Shown here: positions 20,689 to 31,500 of the stretch, in pieces
Layout of the letters: every line of letters begins with the position of its first letter
Position numbering within the stretch: the stretch's first letter is position 1
Assembly: GCF_026151205.1 (NCBI RefSeq)
Contig: NC_087078.1
Span: forward strand, 4,605,675 to 4,669,674
Origin: Bolinopsis microptera
Taxonomy: Eukaryota; Ctenophora; Tentaculata; Lobata; Bolinopsidae
DNA length: 64,000 nt
Direction of reading: 5' to 3'
Notes under the pieces: generated by a model
The model's database searches: none
What the model was told of the DNA's origin: nothing
Seen by the model: the letters and a program-made list of their open reading frames with translations, nothing else
Position numbers and translations under genes: made by a program

Positions 20689-23600
20689 ATAAATTGACCA
20701 AAGAGGTATGCCCTGTCTGTACAAAATTCATTTCCATTGGCCAATTCATTGCTGAATGTTGTAGGTGTGACTGTGCTATGCACCATAAATGCTATACTAA
20801 ATCCAGTACAAACAAAATATATGAAGATTTTTACTGCCCTAACTGTGTACACTTAGCAAGTACTCGTTACAATCCGTTTATATATGAAGATACTGACTCT
20901 GAAAATAATAGTACTGACATTGATGAAACACTTGTAAACATCAACCGATTACTCAATAACTGTAACCCATATAGTGTTAAAGAATTTAATAAAACATTTT
21001 GCAACCAAATGAACGAGTACTCATCATTATTATTTCAAAATATCGATGGTAATAAATCTAACTTTGATACTCTGGCAATAGAACTACAGAGATATATGAA
21101 ATTTTCGATCATTGCTTTAGCAGAAACAAATGAAGGCCCCGAATTAAGTGACCTTTACCAACTGACTGGATACAATAGTTTCTACCAAAACACTTTGCAA
21201 GATAAAAGAAAAGGCACTGGAGTCGCTCTTTATGTATGTGATACCCTCAGTGCTACAGTAAATGGCAATTTGTCCCATATATCTGAAAACCTAGAAACTC
21301 TATTTGTTACGATAAGCAGCAAGAATACTCCGGTCACTGTTGGTGTAGTGTATCGCCCTCCAAGTGGTGATGTAAATGTTGCATTATTAGAACTCTCAGC
21401 AATTCTCGATAATTTGCCGAAATGCAGTTACCTGGCAGGTGATTTCAACATTGATCTACATAATAAGGATAATGCGATTGTAAAACGTTATGAGGAAGTC
21501 CTGTTCAGTAGAGGATTTTTTCCCCTAATATCTCTGCCAACTCATGAGAAGCCAGGTTGTAAAGTATCGTGTATTGACAATATTATAACTAACGATGTAG
21601 AGAGTATAATAGCCTCAGGCACACTTACTGATCGTATATCCCACCACTCACCAGTCTTTCAAATATTTGAAAAGAGTATGGGATCCACTAAGAGTAACCT
21701 AAAATATAAACAATATTACGACTACTGTAAGTCTAATGTTACCTCTTTTGTAAAGGACTTGGAACATGAATTAGAGAATAAAGTAATTGACAACTTCACG
21801 GTATTTCATGATGTTTTCAAAAGTAGTATCGATAAAACGTGTAAGTTGGCAACCCCTAAGTCTTCCAAAAGAACTACACAAAATAACCCATGGATCACAC
21901 CTGGGCTTATAGCCAAAATCAAGCATCAGCACCAACTCTATGACAATTGGGCTAAAGTTAGAAAGAAAAAATGTAAACTCGGTGAAACTGATTATAAAGG
22001 TGGAACATGTCAATGCTTGAAATGTTGTGAAAAACGTTCTAGATACAAAACTTATAAGGATTATAGAAGGATGGTTAAAAAAGATCGCAAAGATGTTCAA
22101 ACTAAGTATTTCATGGGAAAATTTGCAGACACAAACGGTAATAGTAAGAAGACATGGGAACTGATTAATCAAATACGGGGCAAACAGAAACGGCAAATAA
22201 AACCACTGTTTACTATAAACAATGAGAAGATAACCAATCGTAGAGTAATAGCCAATGAATTTAATAAGTATTTTGTTTCTCTAGCGTCTAATTTAAACGG
22301 GGCATATAATGAAATTGGAGAACTAACTATTAACAATCTTCCTAGTTTTTATGACTACCTGCCTAGAGCAAACACGTCCAGTATTTTCATTAATGACTGT
22401 ACAGCTGACGAGGTTAGAATGATTATATCTGAACTGAAGAATGGGAAGTCATCCGACATCCCAATACATGTAGTTAAAGAATCGTCTAAAGTGATCTGTC
22501 CTATACTATCTTTATTATACAGTGAATGCATGAGGAATGGAGTATTCCCAGATGATTTAAAGACTGGGAGAATCAGTCCGATCTATAAGAAGGATAATGA
22601 GGAATTGCTGGAAAACTATAGGCCAGTATCAACTTTAGCTGTTTTTGGTAAGATATTTGAAAAAATTATTTACAACAGACTGTATAGCTTCTTTCAGTCC
22701 CAGAAAATGATTTACGAGAACCAGTACGGATTTAGAAAAAATCACTCCACAAGCCATGCCCTCAACTCCTCAGTGAATTACATAGAATCCTGTCTTAGCA
22801 AAAAACTGCATGTACTTGGAATATTTATTGATCTATCTAAAGCGTTTGACACGATCTCACATGAAAAACTACTTAATAAACTAGACAACTATGGAATACG
22901 TGGAAACGCCAATAGACTCATCGCTAGTTATCTCTCTAATAGATATCAATATGTCTCTGTACTGGGCGAAGAGTCTGACAAGCTGCCTGTTCTCTTTGGA
23001 GTTCCTCAAGGCTCTTGTCTCGGACCCTTGCTATTTATAATATATGTTAACGACTTATTTAGAACAACTGATCTGGGCAAGTTCATACTATTTGCAGATG
23101 ACACAAACATATTCGTAGTAGATGAATGTAGAAAAAAACTGTATGCAAGAGCAAACGAAATTCTCCGTTTGTTACACCAGTACATGAAATGCAATCTATT
23201 ACATATAAATATAAAGAAATGCTGCTACATTCACTTCAATCCGTCACGTACAGCTACTGATAATGAGGCAGATAACGAATCAGAATATATACTAACTCTA
23301 AATAATACGGTAATAAAGCAAGTTAAAGAGACCAAGTTTTTAGGTGTTATTATTGACGAAAAGCTAAAATGGGATGTTCAAATAAGAGCCCTCAACTCGA
23401 AACTTAGGTGTGAGATCGGAAGACTCAGTAGAATACGACACGTTATCCCGAAAAAACACCATAAAGAATTGTACCACACGTTATTTGAGTCACACCTAAG
23501 ATTTGGAATATCGGTATGGGGTGGGTCGAGTAATAATATGCTTCAACCTATCTTCATCACTCAGAAAAAATGTATCAGAATACTATTTGGTGACCTTGAA

Positions 23601-24053
23601 GCATATCTAGATAAATTTAGAACATGTGCCAGAACACGTTGTATAGATGAACAAATCCTAGGAAGAGAATTCTTTGAAAAAGAGCATACAAAGCCGTTGT
23701 TTAACAAGAACGGCCTTCTTACCGTCCACAACCTGTACAAATACACATGTCTATTAGAACTGTTCAAAATTGTCAGATTAGAATCTCCAATCTCACTCCT
23801 ATCTTTACTCCACAGATCACCATCACAAAGACGTTCAGACCAGTTCATCACCCCGAACCCATCCTCCTCTTTCATTTATCAATCAACAAAAATGTGGAAC
23901 GACTGTCGAAAAATTGACAGTATGATAAGCTTTACTAAGTCAACGAACTTAGTTAAAGTAACACTGAAAAGTGAGCTACTCAAGATACAGTCCAGGTACG
24001 AAGATTTAGAATGGACAGAATTAAACTTCGATAAGAATGAGCTTGTATTTTAA
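20685..24053 (+). CDS. LINE ORF2: PHD finger, APE-type endonuclease and reverse transcriptase (1,122 residues)
   Basis: The order of domains is clear. A PHD-like zinc finger (CPVCTKF...CCRCDCAMHHKCY...FYCPNC) covers residues about 8-55. An apurinic-type endonuclease follows, with ALAETNE, GVVYRPPSG, AGDFNIDL and the final ISHHSPVF motif, residues about 110-330. The reverse transcriptase spans residues about 580-860 with FIDLSKAFDTISH, GVPQGSCLGPLLF and the catalytic FADDTNIF. The C-terminal tail is about 250 residues. No stop or frameshift is present, so this copy is recent or still competent. The PHD finger at the N-terminus of ORF2 is unusual and could guide targeting to marked chromatin (inference). 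Confidence 0.95.
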   Translation: MNKLTKEVCPVCTKFISIGQFIAECCRCDCAMHHKCYTKSSTNKIYEDFYCPNCVHLASTRYNPFIYEDTDSENNSTDIDETLVNINRLLNNCNPYSVKEFNKTFCNQMNEYSSLLFQNIDGNKSNFDTLAIELQRYMKFSIIALAETNEGPELSDLYQLTGYNSFYQNTLQDKRKGTGVALYVCDTLSATVNGNLSHISENLETLFVTISSKNTPVTVGVVYRPPSGDVNVALLELSAILDNLPKCSYLAGDFNIDLHNKDNAIVKRYEEVLFSRGFFPLISLPTHEKPGCKVSCIDNIITNDVESIIASGTLTDRISHHSPVFQIFEKSMGSTKSNLKYKQYYDYCKSNVTSFVKDLEHELENKVIDNFTVFHDVFKSSIDKTCKLATPKSSKRTTQNNPWITPGLIAKIKHQHQLYDNWAKVRKKKCKLGETDYKGGTCQCLKCCEKRSRYKTYKDYRRMVKKDRKDVQTKYFMGKFADTNGNSKKTWELINQIRGKQKRQIKPLFTINNEKITNRRVIANEFNKYFVSLASNLNGAYNEIGELTINNLPSFYDYLPRANTSSIFINDCTADEVRMIISELKNGKSSDIPIHVVKESSKVICPILSLLYSECMRNGVFPDDLKTGRISPIYKKDNEELLENYRPVSTLAVFGKIFEKIIYNRLYSFFQSQKMIYENQYGFRKNHSTSHALNSSVNYIESCLSKKLHVLGIFIDLSKAFDTISHEKLLNKLDNYGIRGNANRLIASYLSNRYQYVSVLGEESDKLPVLFGVPQGSCLGPLLFIIYVNDLFRTTDLGKFILFADDTNIFVVDECRKKLYARANEILRLLHQYMKCNLLHINIKKCCYIHFNPSRTATDNEADNESEYILTLNNTVIKQVKETKFLGVIIDEKLKWDVQIRALNSKLRCEIGRLSRIRHVIPKKHHKELYHTLFESHLRFGISVWGGSSNNMLQPIFITQKKCIRILFGDLEAYLDKFRTCARTRCIDEQILGREFFEKEHTKPLFNKNGLLTVHNLYKYTCLLELFKIVRLESPISLLSLLHRSPSQRRSDQFITPNPSSSFIYQSTKMWNDCRKIDSMISFTKSTNLVKVTLKSELLKIQSRYEDLEWTELNFDKNELVF

Positions 24054-24937
24054 AACAGAGTCCTTTGACTTTATTATTTTGAAATTGGGCAATTCTCATA
24101 AAAAGCGTCATTTACTCCCTCGAATTTTCAATCTCATATCATTTCATTTCAGTAAATAACAAAACGTTGATTCAAGCACCAATTGATTGATAAACGTTTG
24201 AAATTTACTGTGTCATCACTTTTAACATGAATAACTTAAAAACTGATTATCAATTTAAATAATTAATAAAAAAACAGGCTTTTTTCAGAGGTGTCAGCAC
24301 TTTGTCCTGTCCGTGACGCCTGATTCTATCCTATGTAGTACCGTTATTTATGGTCCAATTTCAATGGGACAAGAACTAACATATTCCTCCTTGGCCAATT
24401 TATCTATGTGACAAATATGAATTAATTTGTACCTAAAATGTTGTTGCAATTAAATTAATTGTGGAGAATAATAAAGGTGTCGTCACGTCCGTGACGTCCG
24501 TGATGCGTCCGTGACGCCTGAAAATGAGTCACAGACGTGACAATATCTTATTCTGTCACGTCTGTGATGCATCACGGACGTGACTATGGCTTATTTTGTC
24601 GTGTCTGTGACACTTTTTTTAGAGTTTCTAATTGAATTCAAGCATTAGAACTTCCTTGATACCTCAATTAGAGTGTTCCAATTGATTCTATCAGGTATAC
24701 TAAAACCTCAATAATCATTTGGGAATACAAATTAACTGAAGATTTATCAACATTTTCATGCATTCTCGTCGATTATTAGGTAACACGATAATGGATTTTT
24801 AGGTATAATTAGCATAAGTATTTAAAGAAATACCTCAGCTGAAGGTGTTGTAAGATCAAACCAGCCCAGAACCGTAAACTGAACCAGGTAAGTTGTTCTA
24901 ATAAGTTACATCCTTTCATTACCACATTAGTGAGTAG

Positions 24938-25125
24938 TATCCCGACCTATCACTCACAATTTACGACCTATCACTCACAATTTACGACCTATCACTCACA
25001 TTTTGCGACCTATCACTCACAATTTACGACCTATCACTCACAATTTACGACCTATCACTCACAATTTACGACCTATCACTCACAATTTACGACCTATCAA
25101 TCACGATTTACGACTTATCACTCAC
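24938..25125. repeat. 21-bp minisatellite inside the DNA transposon
   Basis: About nine copies of CGACCTATCACTCACAATTT plus A. Confidence 0.9.
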
Positions 25126-25374
25126 ACAAGATTCAGAACCCCTAAGGTGGCAAGTCACAAAGTGCTATGATAACACAATATCCATGGTACAAAAGTGCAA
25201 AAAGCTTAAGCGAGGAACAAAACATAGAAACATGGAATGTAACCGGATAGGAAGTGGAATTATCACATCAATGTACAATGGTACAACTATAACACTCATT
25301 TGTGGAATGTAGGAGGGAGGTGAATGGTGTTCAAGGTTGCCAAAATTTAGATTTCAGCTACTCTAAAAGTGCAG

Positions 25375-25570
25375 ACGGGACAAAATAAGAATTGTCCTGT
25401 CCGTGATGCATTACGGACGTGACTATTCTTATTCTGTCCTGTCCGTGACAAGTCACAGACGTGACTATTCTTATTTTGTCCTGTCCGTGACCAGTCACGG
25501 ACGTGACAATTCTTATTTTGTCCTGTCCGTAACCCGTCACGGACGTGACAAAAACGTCACGGACGGACAC
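25375..25570. repeat. Array of CCTGTCCGTGAC palindromes (right subterminal repeats)
   Basis: Four units of about 44 bp each combine TTCTTATTTTGTCCTGTCCG with an inverted TCACGGACGTGAC. Matching units occur near the left end (24480-24610). Confidence 0.85.
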
Positions 25571-25748
25571 CCAATTTAAACACTGATTGGTCAATTTAGC
25601 AGCTAAAAAGTCTGCAAACTGCTGACACTACAATGGTGTCCAATAGAGATCTTTATAAGCTAACGCATGATATAACTTTTATAGAAATTGGAGGAAAAAA
25701 TTTCTATTAGTGATTTGTGACGCTTTTTATGAGAATTGCCCAATTGAA

Positions 25749-27214
25749 GAATCGTCTTGCCAAAACTCATTTCGTTCGCATTACAGATTCACATTCACTT
25801 TCATTTTCACTATCACGCACAGTACAGGGTCATACCTCAATACCAAATTATTATAGGGCACAAGAACAAATTTGTTTACAATTATCAAAATTTGTTGAGC
25901 CCAGCAGCTTACTTCCTATCCTCTCTTCCCCCGTCGTCTGGAGCGTGTGATTTTTGTTGATATCCGAGCTCTTGTTTTTATCTTTTGGTTAACTTTCTGT
26001 GATTGGACTCGGTATTTTCGTCCCCGCCGAGTGGGACGATGCTTGCTCGCCAGTTAAGCTATACTTTAGATGACACTAATTTCTACAAACCACAAAATAT
26101 TAAATATAAAATGTGTCCAGTATGGCGCAAATGCATCATTTGATAATTTCTCGACGCTGTCGTCGGGGTGAGAGTTATCTGAACCAACTGCATGCCCCTA
26201 CGATTGCGTCACCACTGGCGAGCAAGCATTTGTTTGTTGTTTAGTTGTGTTGGAAGGGAACATTACTTGATTAATTCATCCATTAGGATTTTAATAACGA
26301 TGAGCTAAGATATACCGTTCATCTTAGACTATTGGATCAATCTTATTATATGATTAGATTTTATAAACGAACCTGGCATACAAAAGATTGTAATGCGGAG
26401 GTTGGCTGGCTCTTCTATAATAAATACGACACTCCAACTTACAGAATGCTTGCTAGAGATAAAACAAAATATTATCAGACTATACATGCAGCATGAGTAA
26501 CTGGTGGATAAGCCTTCGGTAAAAACGGATCCGGAAAAGTCAATGCGGCACTCGGGTCCTTGGTATTGTCGTCGGTATATTGTCCATTATTTACGTTCTG
26601 CTTTCATAGTTCAAACAATAGTGAGCTCTAAATATACAGCTTTAAACCGATTAAGTATGAATGAATGAAATACATGACAATCCGCACTCCTATAATTCAA
26701 AAGCATGAGTAACTCGTAGTGATGTACGATTTCTAGAAAGTTTAAATTAAATTTGGCGCTCACAGGTCCTCGTGATCATGTGATCGCCGCACAATGTTCT
26801 GTAAATGCGCAGGGCACCTTCAAGCTTAAATTTTTCACCATACTGAGGCAGTCAACCAACGCGCGGCTTTATTTTTATGATATGATATGTTTTGATTGTT
26901 ATTAATAAATACCAAAATTTAAATTTGTTTTACTAAAATTTTTTTTACTAATCTCTATCAGAATCATCTTAAAGACAAGCTGATGATGTATGTTTAAAAT
27001 GGTTATTGGTTACCATTAACCCTGGTTACCATTCAAATGGCAGGTCTGGTGTCTGAGAGGATTTTACTTATATTAGATGGGCAACCCTGAAATTATCAAA
27101 CGAAACTTTGATGGATTTCGTAATTCGTTCAGTCAGCTGATTTCTTTTAAAACTGTACAGCTTCAAAGTTTCAATCTACCACGTCTCTAGCCTTCTTCAA
27201 ACTAAACATCAGTA
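25749..27214. other. Mostly featureless stretch with one small inverted-repeat element
   Basis: ATGCTTGCTCGCCAGT at 26039-26054 and its complement at 26214-26229 define a roughly 190-bp MITE-like unit. The part just after 25749 may be the displaced 3' UTR of the LINE. No gene is supported. Confidence 0.45.
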
Positions 27215-27408
27215 CTACTGAATATACTGAATATACTGAATATACTGAACATACTGAACATACTGAACATACTGAACATACTGAATATACTGAATATACT
27301 GAATATATACTGAACATACTGAACATACTGAATATACTGAATATACTGAATATATACTGAACATACTGAACATACTGAACATACTGAATATACTGAATAT
27401 ACTGAATA

Positions 27409-27947
27409 TGAGGGACCACATGCAAAACTGGTATATCTGAACATATACCAATTTTGCGCAGGTAGCTCATAGTCTTCAGGGTGAAATTTTTGGAATTTTT
27501 TTTGAACAATTTTGAAGAAATTTTTGAAAAAAAGTGAAATTTTATTTTTCCAAAACTGGTATATGTTACACTATACTATTTTAGCTTTTAACAATCATGA
27601 AAACAAAATGGTATATCTGCAGATAGACCACCTTCAAGAAACTTATCTTCAATAAAACCGGTATATCTATACACATTTTATAGACTTTAGCCAGCCCAAA
27701 TGGTATATCTTCAGATATAATATACCATTCTCAGTTAAATTATTTTATTGTTTATAGTATAGAAAAAATGGTATATCGTGAGATATACCAGTTTTGGTAC
27801 AATTCTAGTTTTAAAAATGGTATATAGACAGATATACCATTTTTTAGAAGTGTTTTTTACACATGATATAGAATCTTTAAATCAGTAAAATGCATTTATC
27901 TCAAAACTATCAAAAACAGATATACCAGTTTTGCATGTGGTCCCTCA
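27409..27947. mobile_element. 539-bp TA-flanked MITE built of GGTATATC...GATATACC palindromes
   Basis: The ends TGAGGGACCACATGCAAAAC and the exact inverse form TIRs of about 30 bp, flanked by TA on both sides (27407-27408, 27948-27949). Inside are about eight short palindromes of the form GGTATATCTGNAGATATACC at 27430, 27555, 27610, 27660, 27700, 27770, 27818 and 27915. It is inserted in the ATACTGAA array. Confidence 0.88.
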
Positions 27948-28049
27948 TATACTGAACAGTGAACATACTGATTGTTTTAATCAAGACACTTATTTTACTT
28001 TGGTGTATTCCAACAGCCACATTGTTACACAAGTGCAACCAGCCAATTA

Positions 28050-28329
28050 CAGGAAGCCGAAGGATTTATTTGGCCAGTGACGGTTAAGGTAGTGTGTACC
28101 ATACTTTCTTCGCCCGAGACTTTGCTGCAATGTGCAGCTCCTCATTTAACCCTCACACCCGATTTCTCGAGTATTCGGCTGAGTAGACCGGGGGCTGCAT
28201 ATACCACTCAGGATCATTAGCTGAACGTCGACGACGCTCACCCCACGACTAGGCAGACAGTGGGATTCGAACTCACAATCTCACGATTTGCAAGGATGGC
28301 GTTATAACCAACTACACTACCTGGCCGTT
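28050..28329 (-). mobile_element. tRNA-derived SINE
   Basis: On the minus strand 28326-28252 reads as a degenerate tRNA. It has an A-box-like TAGTGTAGTTGGTTATAACG, a B-box GAGTTCGAATCCCAC and a CTTGCAA anticodon-like loop. The acceptor-stem ends do not pair, so it is not a working tRNA. The downstream roughly 200 bp (to about 28050) would be the SINE body. Confidence 0.75.
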
Positions 28330-28531
28330 ATACTGAACATACTGAATATACTGAATATACTGAATAATATGCTGATAAAGTATATTCTTACTTTTTTAAA
28401 CAGCTTAACCTGATCTCCACTTGAAGCGTTCTGAAAACATAGTGCCAGCACAACAGCATTTATAATGTAACCATATAATGTAACAAATGAAATATTTTAA
28501 TTGTATTGCTAAATATACCGACGTGTGTAGG

Positions 28532-31500
28532 ATGTCAATATACTACGCAGTTGTAGCCAGGAAGACCACTATCCTCACTAAATGTGCTCAGTATGTAGGC
28601 AACTTCGACGAGGTTAGTTCCGACTTAGCAATAGTAATAGTTCGACCAGTTTAGTTCCGACTTAGTAATAGTAGTAGTTCGACCAGGTTAGTTCCGACCT
28701 AGTAATAGTAGTAGCTCGACCAGGTTAGTTCCGACCTAGTAATAGTAGTAGCTCGACCAGGTTAGTTCCAACTTAGTAATAGTAGTAGCTCGACCAGGTT
28801 AGTTAGAATATGTCTACCTAATTCAATAAAATCCTTTTAAGGAGAATAAATTCTTGAAATGCGTTAGACGATGAAGAATGTACTATCATATACATTATAA
28901 ACGTGTATAGTGTATACTTGTATACATATATATTATATACAGTATACATTACACATGTGTATTGTGTAGTGTGTACATTATACATGTATATTTTATACAA
29001 TATGTATTATACAAGTACATGTGTACATTACACGTGTATATTTCATACAATATGTGTAATTACAGGTAACGAATGAGATCCTACGAAAGGTTGACAGAGA
29101 TGGGAAGTTAACATACACTCATGAGAAGTACCTATTTCATTACATCGCTTCAGATATGATAACATATCTGTGTATAACCGATGAGGTAAATTTAGAATTA
29201 CATGTAGTCACTTTTAGTATAAAGTATATGGGGAAACATAATAGGTATGTTTTTCCGAATAAGTATTTCGTTACTCTTAAATTACAAAAGATAAGGTTGG
29301 TGATAACAATCAGTATTGTTGGCAGCATAATACTAAACAGCGACGAAATAATCGTTTGTCAGAAACTGAAGAATGAATACCAATACAGAGCTGTACTCAG
29401 TACAAGTGTGTACTGGGGGGGGGGGGGGGGGGGGGGGTTACAAGTGTATTTAAAGATTTACAAGTGTATTTAAACATTTCCCGGGGGAAGTGTATTTAAA
29501 GGATTTAATCTTCATCTTTATTTTGCGCTTGAAAGCCTGAATACTTCATCTCATAATGTTCCTGGTATATAATATATTATACTATAATTTGTTCCCCTCA
29601 TAAAGCCTGATAGCATTATTAGTATAATATATCTAGATATTAGTAGTTAATTTAGCTTCACTAATTTCAGGATTTTCCGAGGTCGAAAGCATTTTCATTT
29701 CTTGGTGACATTATGCAACGGTAAGTCTCCTTGTTTCATCAAATGTTAAAATCTAGCTTGATTTTTATCAAACTTTTTATAAGAAGTTACCGAACAAAAA
29801 TACCTTAGTTTCCAAAAATTGTGATGCAAAACTTTGGGCGGGATATTTGGACTTATTTGGACGACGAAACATTTTGGCATTCATTTTTAGAGACAGATAA
29901 TTACGCTCCCTAATTCAAGATATTCCGTCTTGGATTATCAAAACCATGAAAGTATCATGATACAGTAAAACCCCGATATACCGCGCCCCGATTTACCGCA
30001 AACCCCGATATACCGCGGCCATTTCCTTTCCCCAAATAGGGCTAAACATACATAATGTAAATCAAACAAAACTCCGATTTACCGCAGACCCCGATTTACC
30101 GCGGATGTTTCCTTTCCCCAAAACTATGCGGTAAATCGGGGTTTTACTGTAAAAACAAAGAAATGGACAATAGTATATATATATAGTGTCGAAGGTAACC
30201 AATGCAACTAACATTGAAGGCAGTGGAGACAAACTGATTAATTTTAGGTATATTCCGGATATAACTCCACTTTTGACCTATTTGGCGGCCATTTATTAAT
30301 TCCATAATTGCACCGGTATTTGGTAGATTTTTTTTCCAGGGGGTGCGATTACAAAACTAATTGCACTGTTTTGAGAGTGACCGAAATCTTATTAGGTACG
30401 ATTACTGCGCCTCGTGCAATTAATAGTGTAATCGCATTATACGCAGTTAGATTAGCGTATATAATTTACTAATAATAATAAATTAATTAACAGGATCATA
30501 CACAGTATACAGTACAAATAGAATCTACTGTGATAAAAACATCTTCACACCGTAAACTGTGCAAAAGACTACAAAAGATTCCTCCAACACCGAGCTATAT
30601 CCTTTATTTCATTCAACTCTTCTAAAGTATTCATAACCAAATTACGATCCTTAAGTTCATCCATCAAAAATTTAAATGATACAACCTACGTCCTACACGA
30701 CCTTTTAATTTTTCAATTTATTCGTACAAACAATAATTTACTCGTACAAATAGGATCTATCATGTGACCAGCACACATACAGATTCGAACTGTACACCAC
30801 CGACGCACGCAATTTATATTTAATGTTAGTTTTCGACCACTGACCAGCCGATAAAAATTTTAATTAAAAAGTATGGGGGTGTCCAACCCCAGAAACCCAA
30901 AAAAATTCATTTTACCTCAAATTTCCATTTTGGGTTAAAAAGAGGACAAAGGTATATTCATTACAGTTACTTCAAAGAAGTATTATAACTCGTTTAAATC
31001 GGCATAAATGCAATAAATACAAATTCGAAACGTTGCTTGTAACGAAATTATACATAATATCATTTAACTACAGAATTGCGCCCGTTTTTTTCGTGCATAA
31101 TATAATGCTTTAAATAGGGAAACATTTGTCATTCAATTCAATTGCCGTAGAAATTACATGTTATCTGTAATTTAAGAAATTGTAAGCAAAAAGTGAACTA
31201 TACTCTTGTCTTATACGCATCACTACACGTGTCATGTACGTGCCGCGCATGCACGACTACAGACTATACATCACAACTCCACAAGCAACCCTTGCTCTTT
31301 CTCGTTGTCATGGTAACGGACAGAAAGAATGACGACATATCTAAACCCACCTTCCTCGTTCTCCAAAATCCCTGTTTTTCTGCAAAAGCGACCATTCGTA
31401 CACTTTCACTTTACATTTTTGCTTCGCAAAATTTGTGTGCACAAATTTTGTGCGATAGGGCCGCCCAAACTAAGGTAATATAACATTTAATACTAAGGTA

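Larger units (their letters stand above)
20182..24083 (+). mobile_element. CR1/jockey-superfamily-like LINE with two overlapping ORFs
   Basis: This is a non-LTR retrotransposon copy with ORF1 (20182-20688) and a full-length uninterrupted ORF2 (20685-24053). Only about 27 bp follow ORF2 before another transposon begins, so its 3' UTR is displaced. The 5' boundary is not visible and may be truncated. Confidence 0.9.
24084..25744. mobile_element. 1.66-kb non-autonomous DNA transposon with TIRs and subterminal palindromes
   Basis: The ends ATTGGGCAATTCTCATAAAA and GAGAATTGCCCAAT are perfect inverted repeats of about 27 bp (24084-24110 and 25718-25744). TGAA lies directly on both outer sides (24080-24083 and 25745-25748), a likely 4-bp target duplication. 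Subterminal blocks at 24300-24610 and 25375-25570 repeat GTCCGTGAYGC/TCACGGACGTGAC in both orientations, as transposase-binding arrays do. No transposase ORF is visible. It sits just downstream of the LINE ORF2 stop. Confidence 0.85.
27215..28370. repeat. 9-10 bp repeat (ATACTGAAC/ATACTGAAT), split by a MITE and a SINE
   Basis: Dense copies lie at 27215-27408, with a few more at 27949-27970 and 28329-28365, showing that the intervening elements inserted into or beside one array. Confidence 0.85.

Noticed and set aside
21771..22196. 141-codon minus-strand ORF
   Set aside because: Antisense shadow of LINE ORF2.
24900..25600. CRISPR-like array
   Set aside because: The repeats are contiguous or palindromic without unique equal-length spacers, they lie inside a TIR transposon, and the genome is eukaryotic.
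28252..28326. Functional tRNA gene on the minus strand
   Set aside because: The A and B boxes are recognisable but the acceptor stem does not pair and the anticodon arm is poor. It fits a SINE head better.
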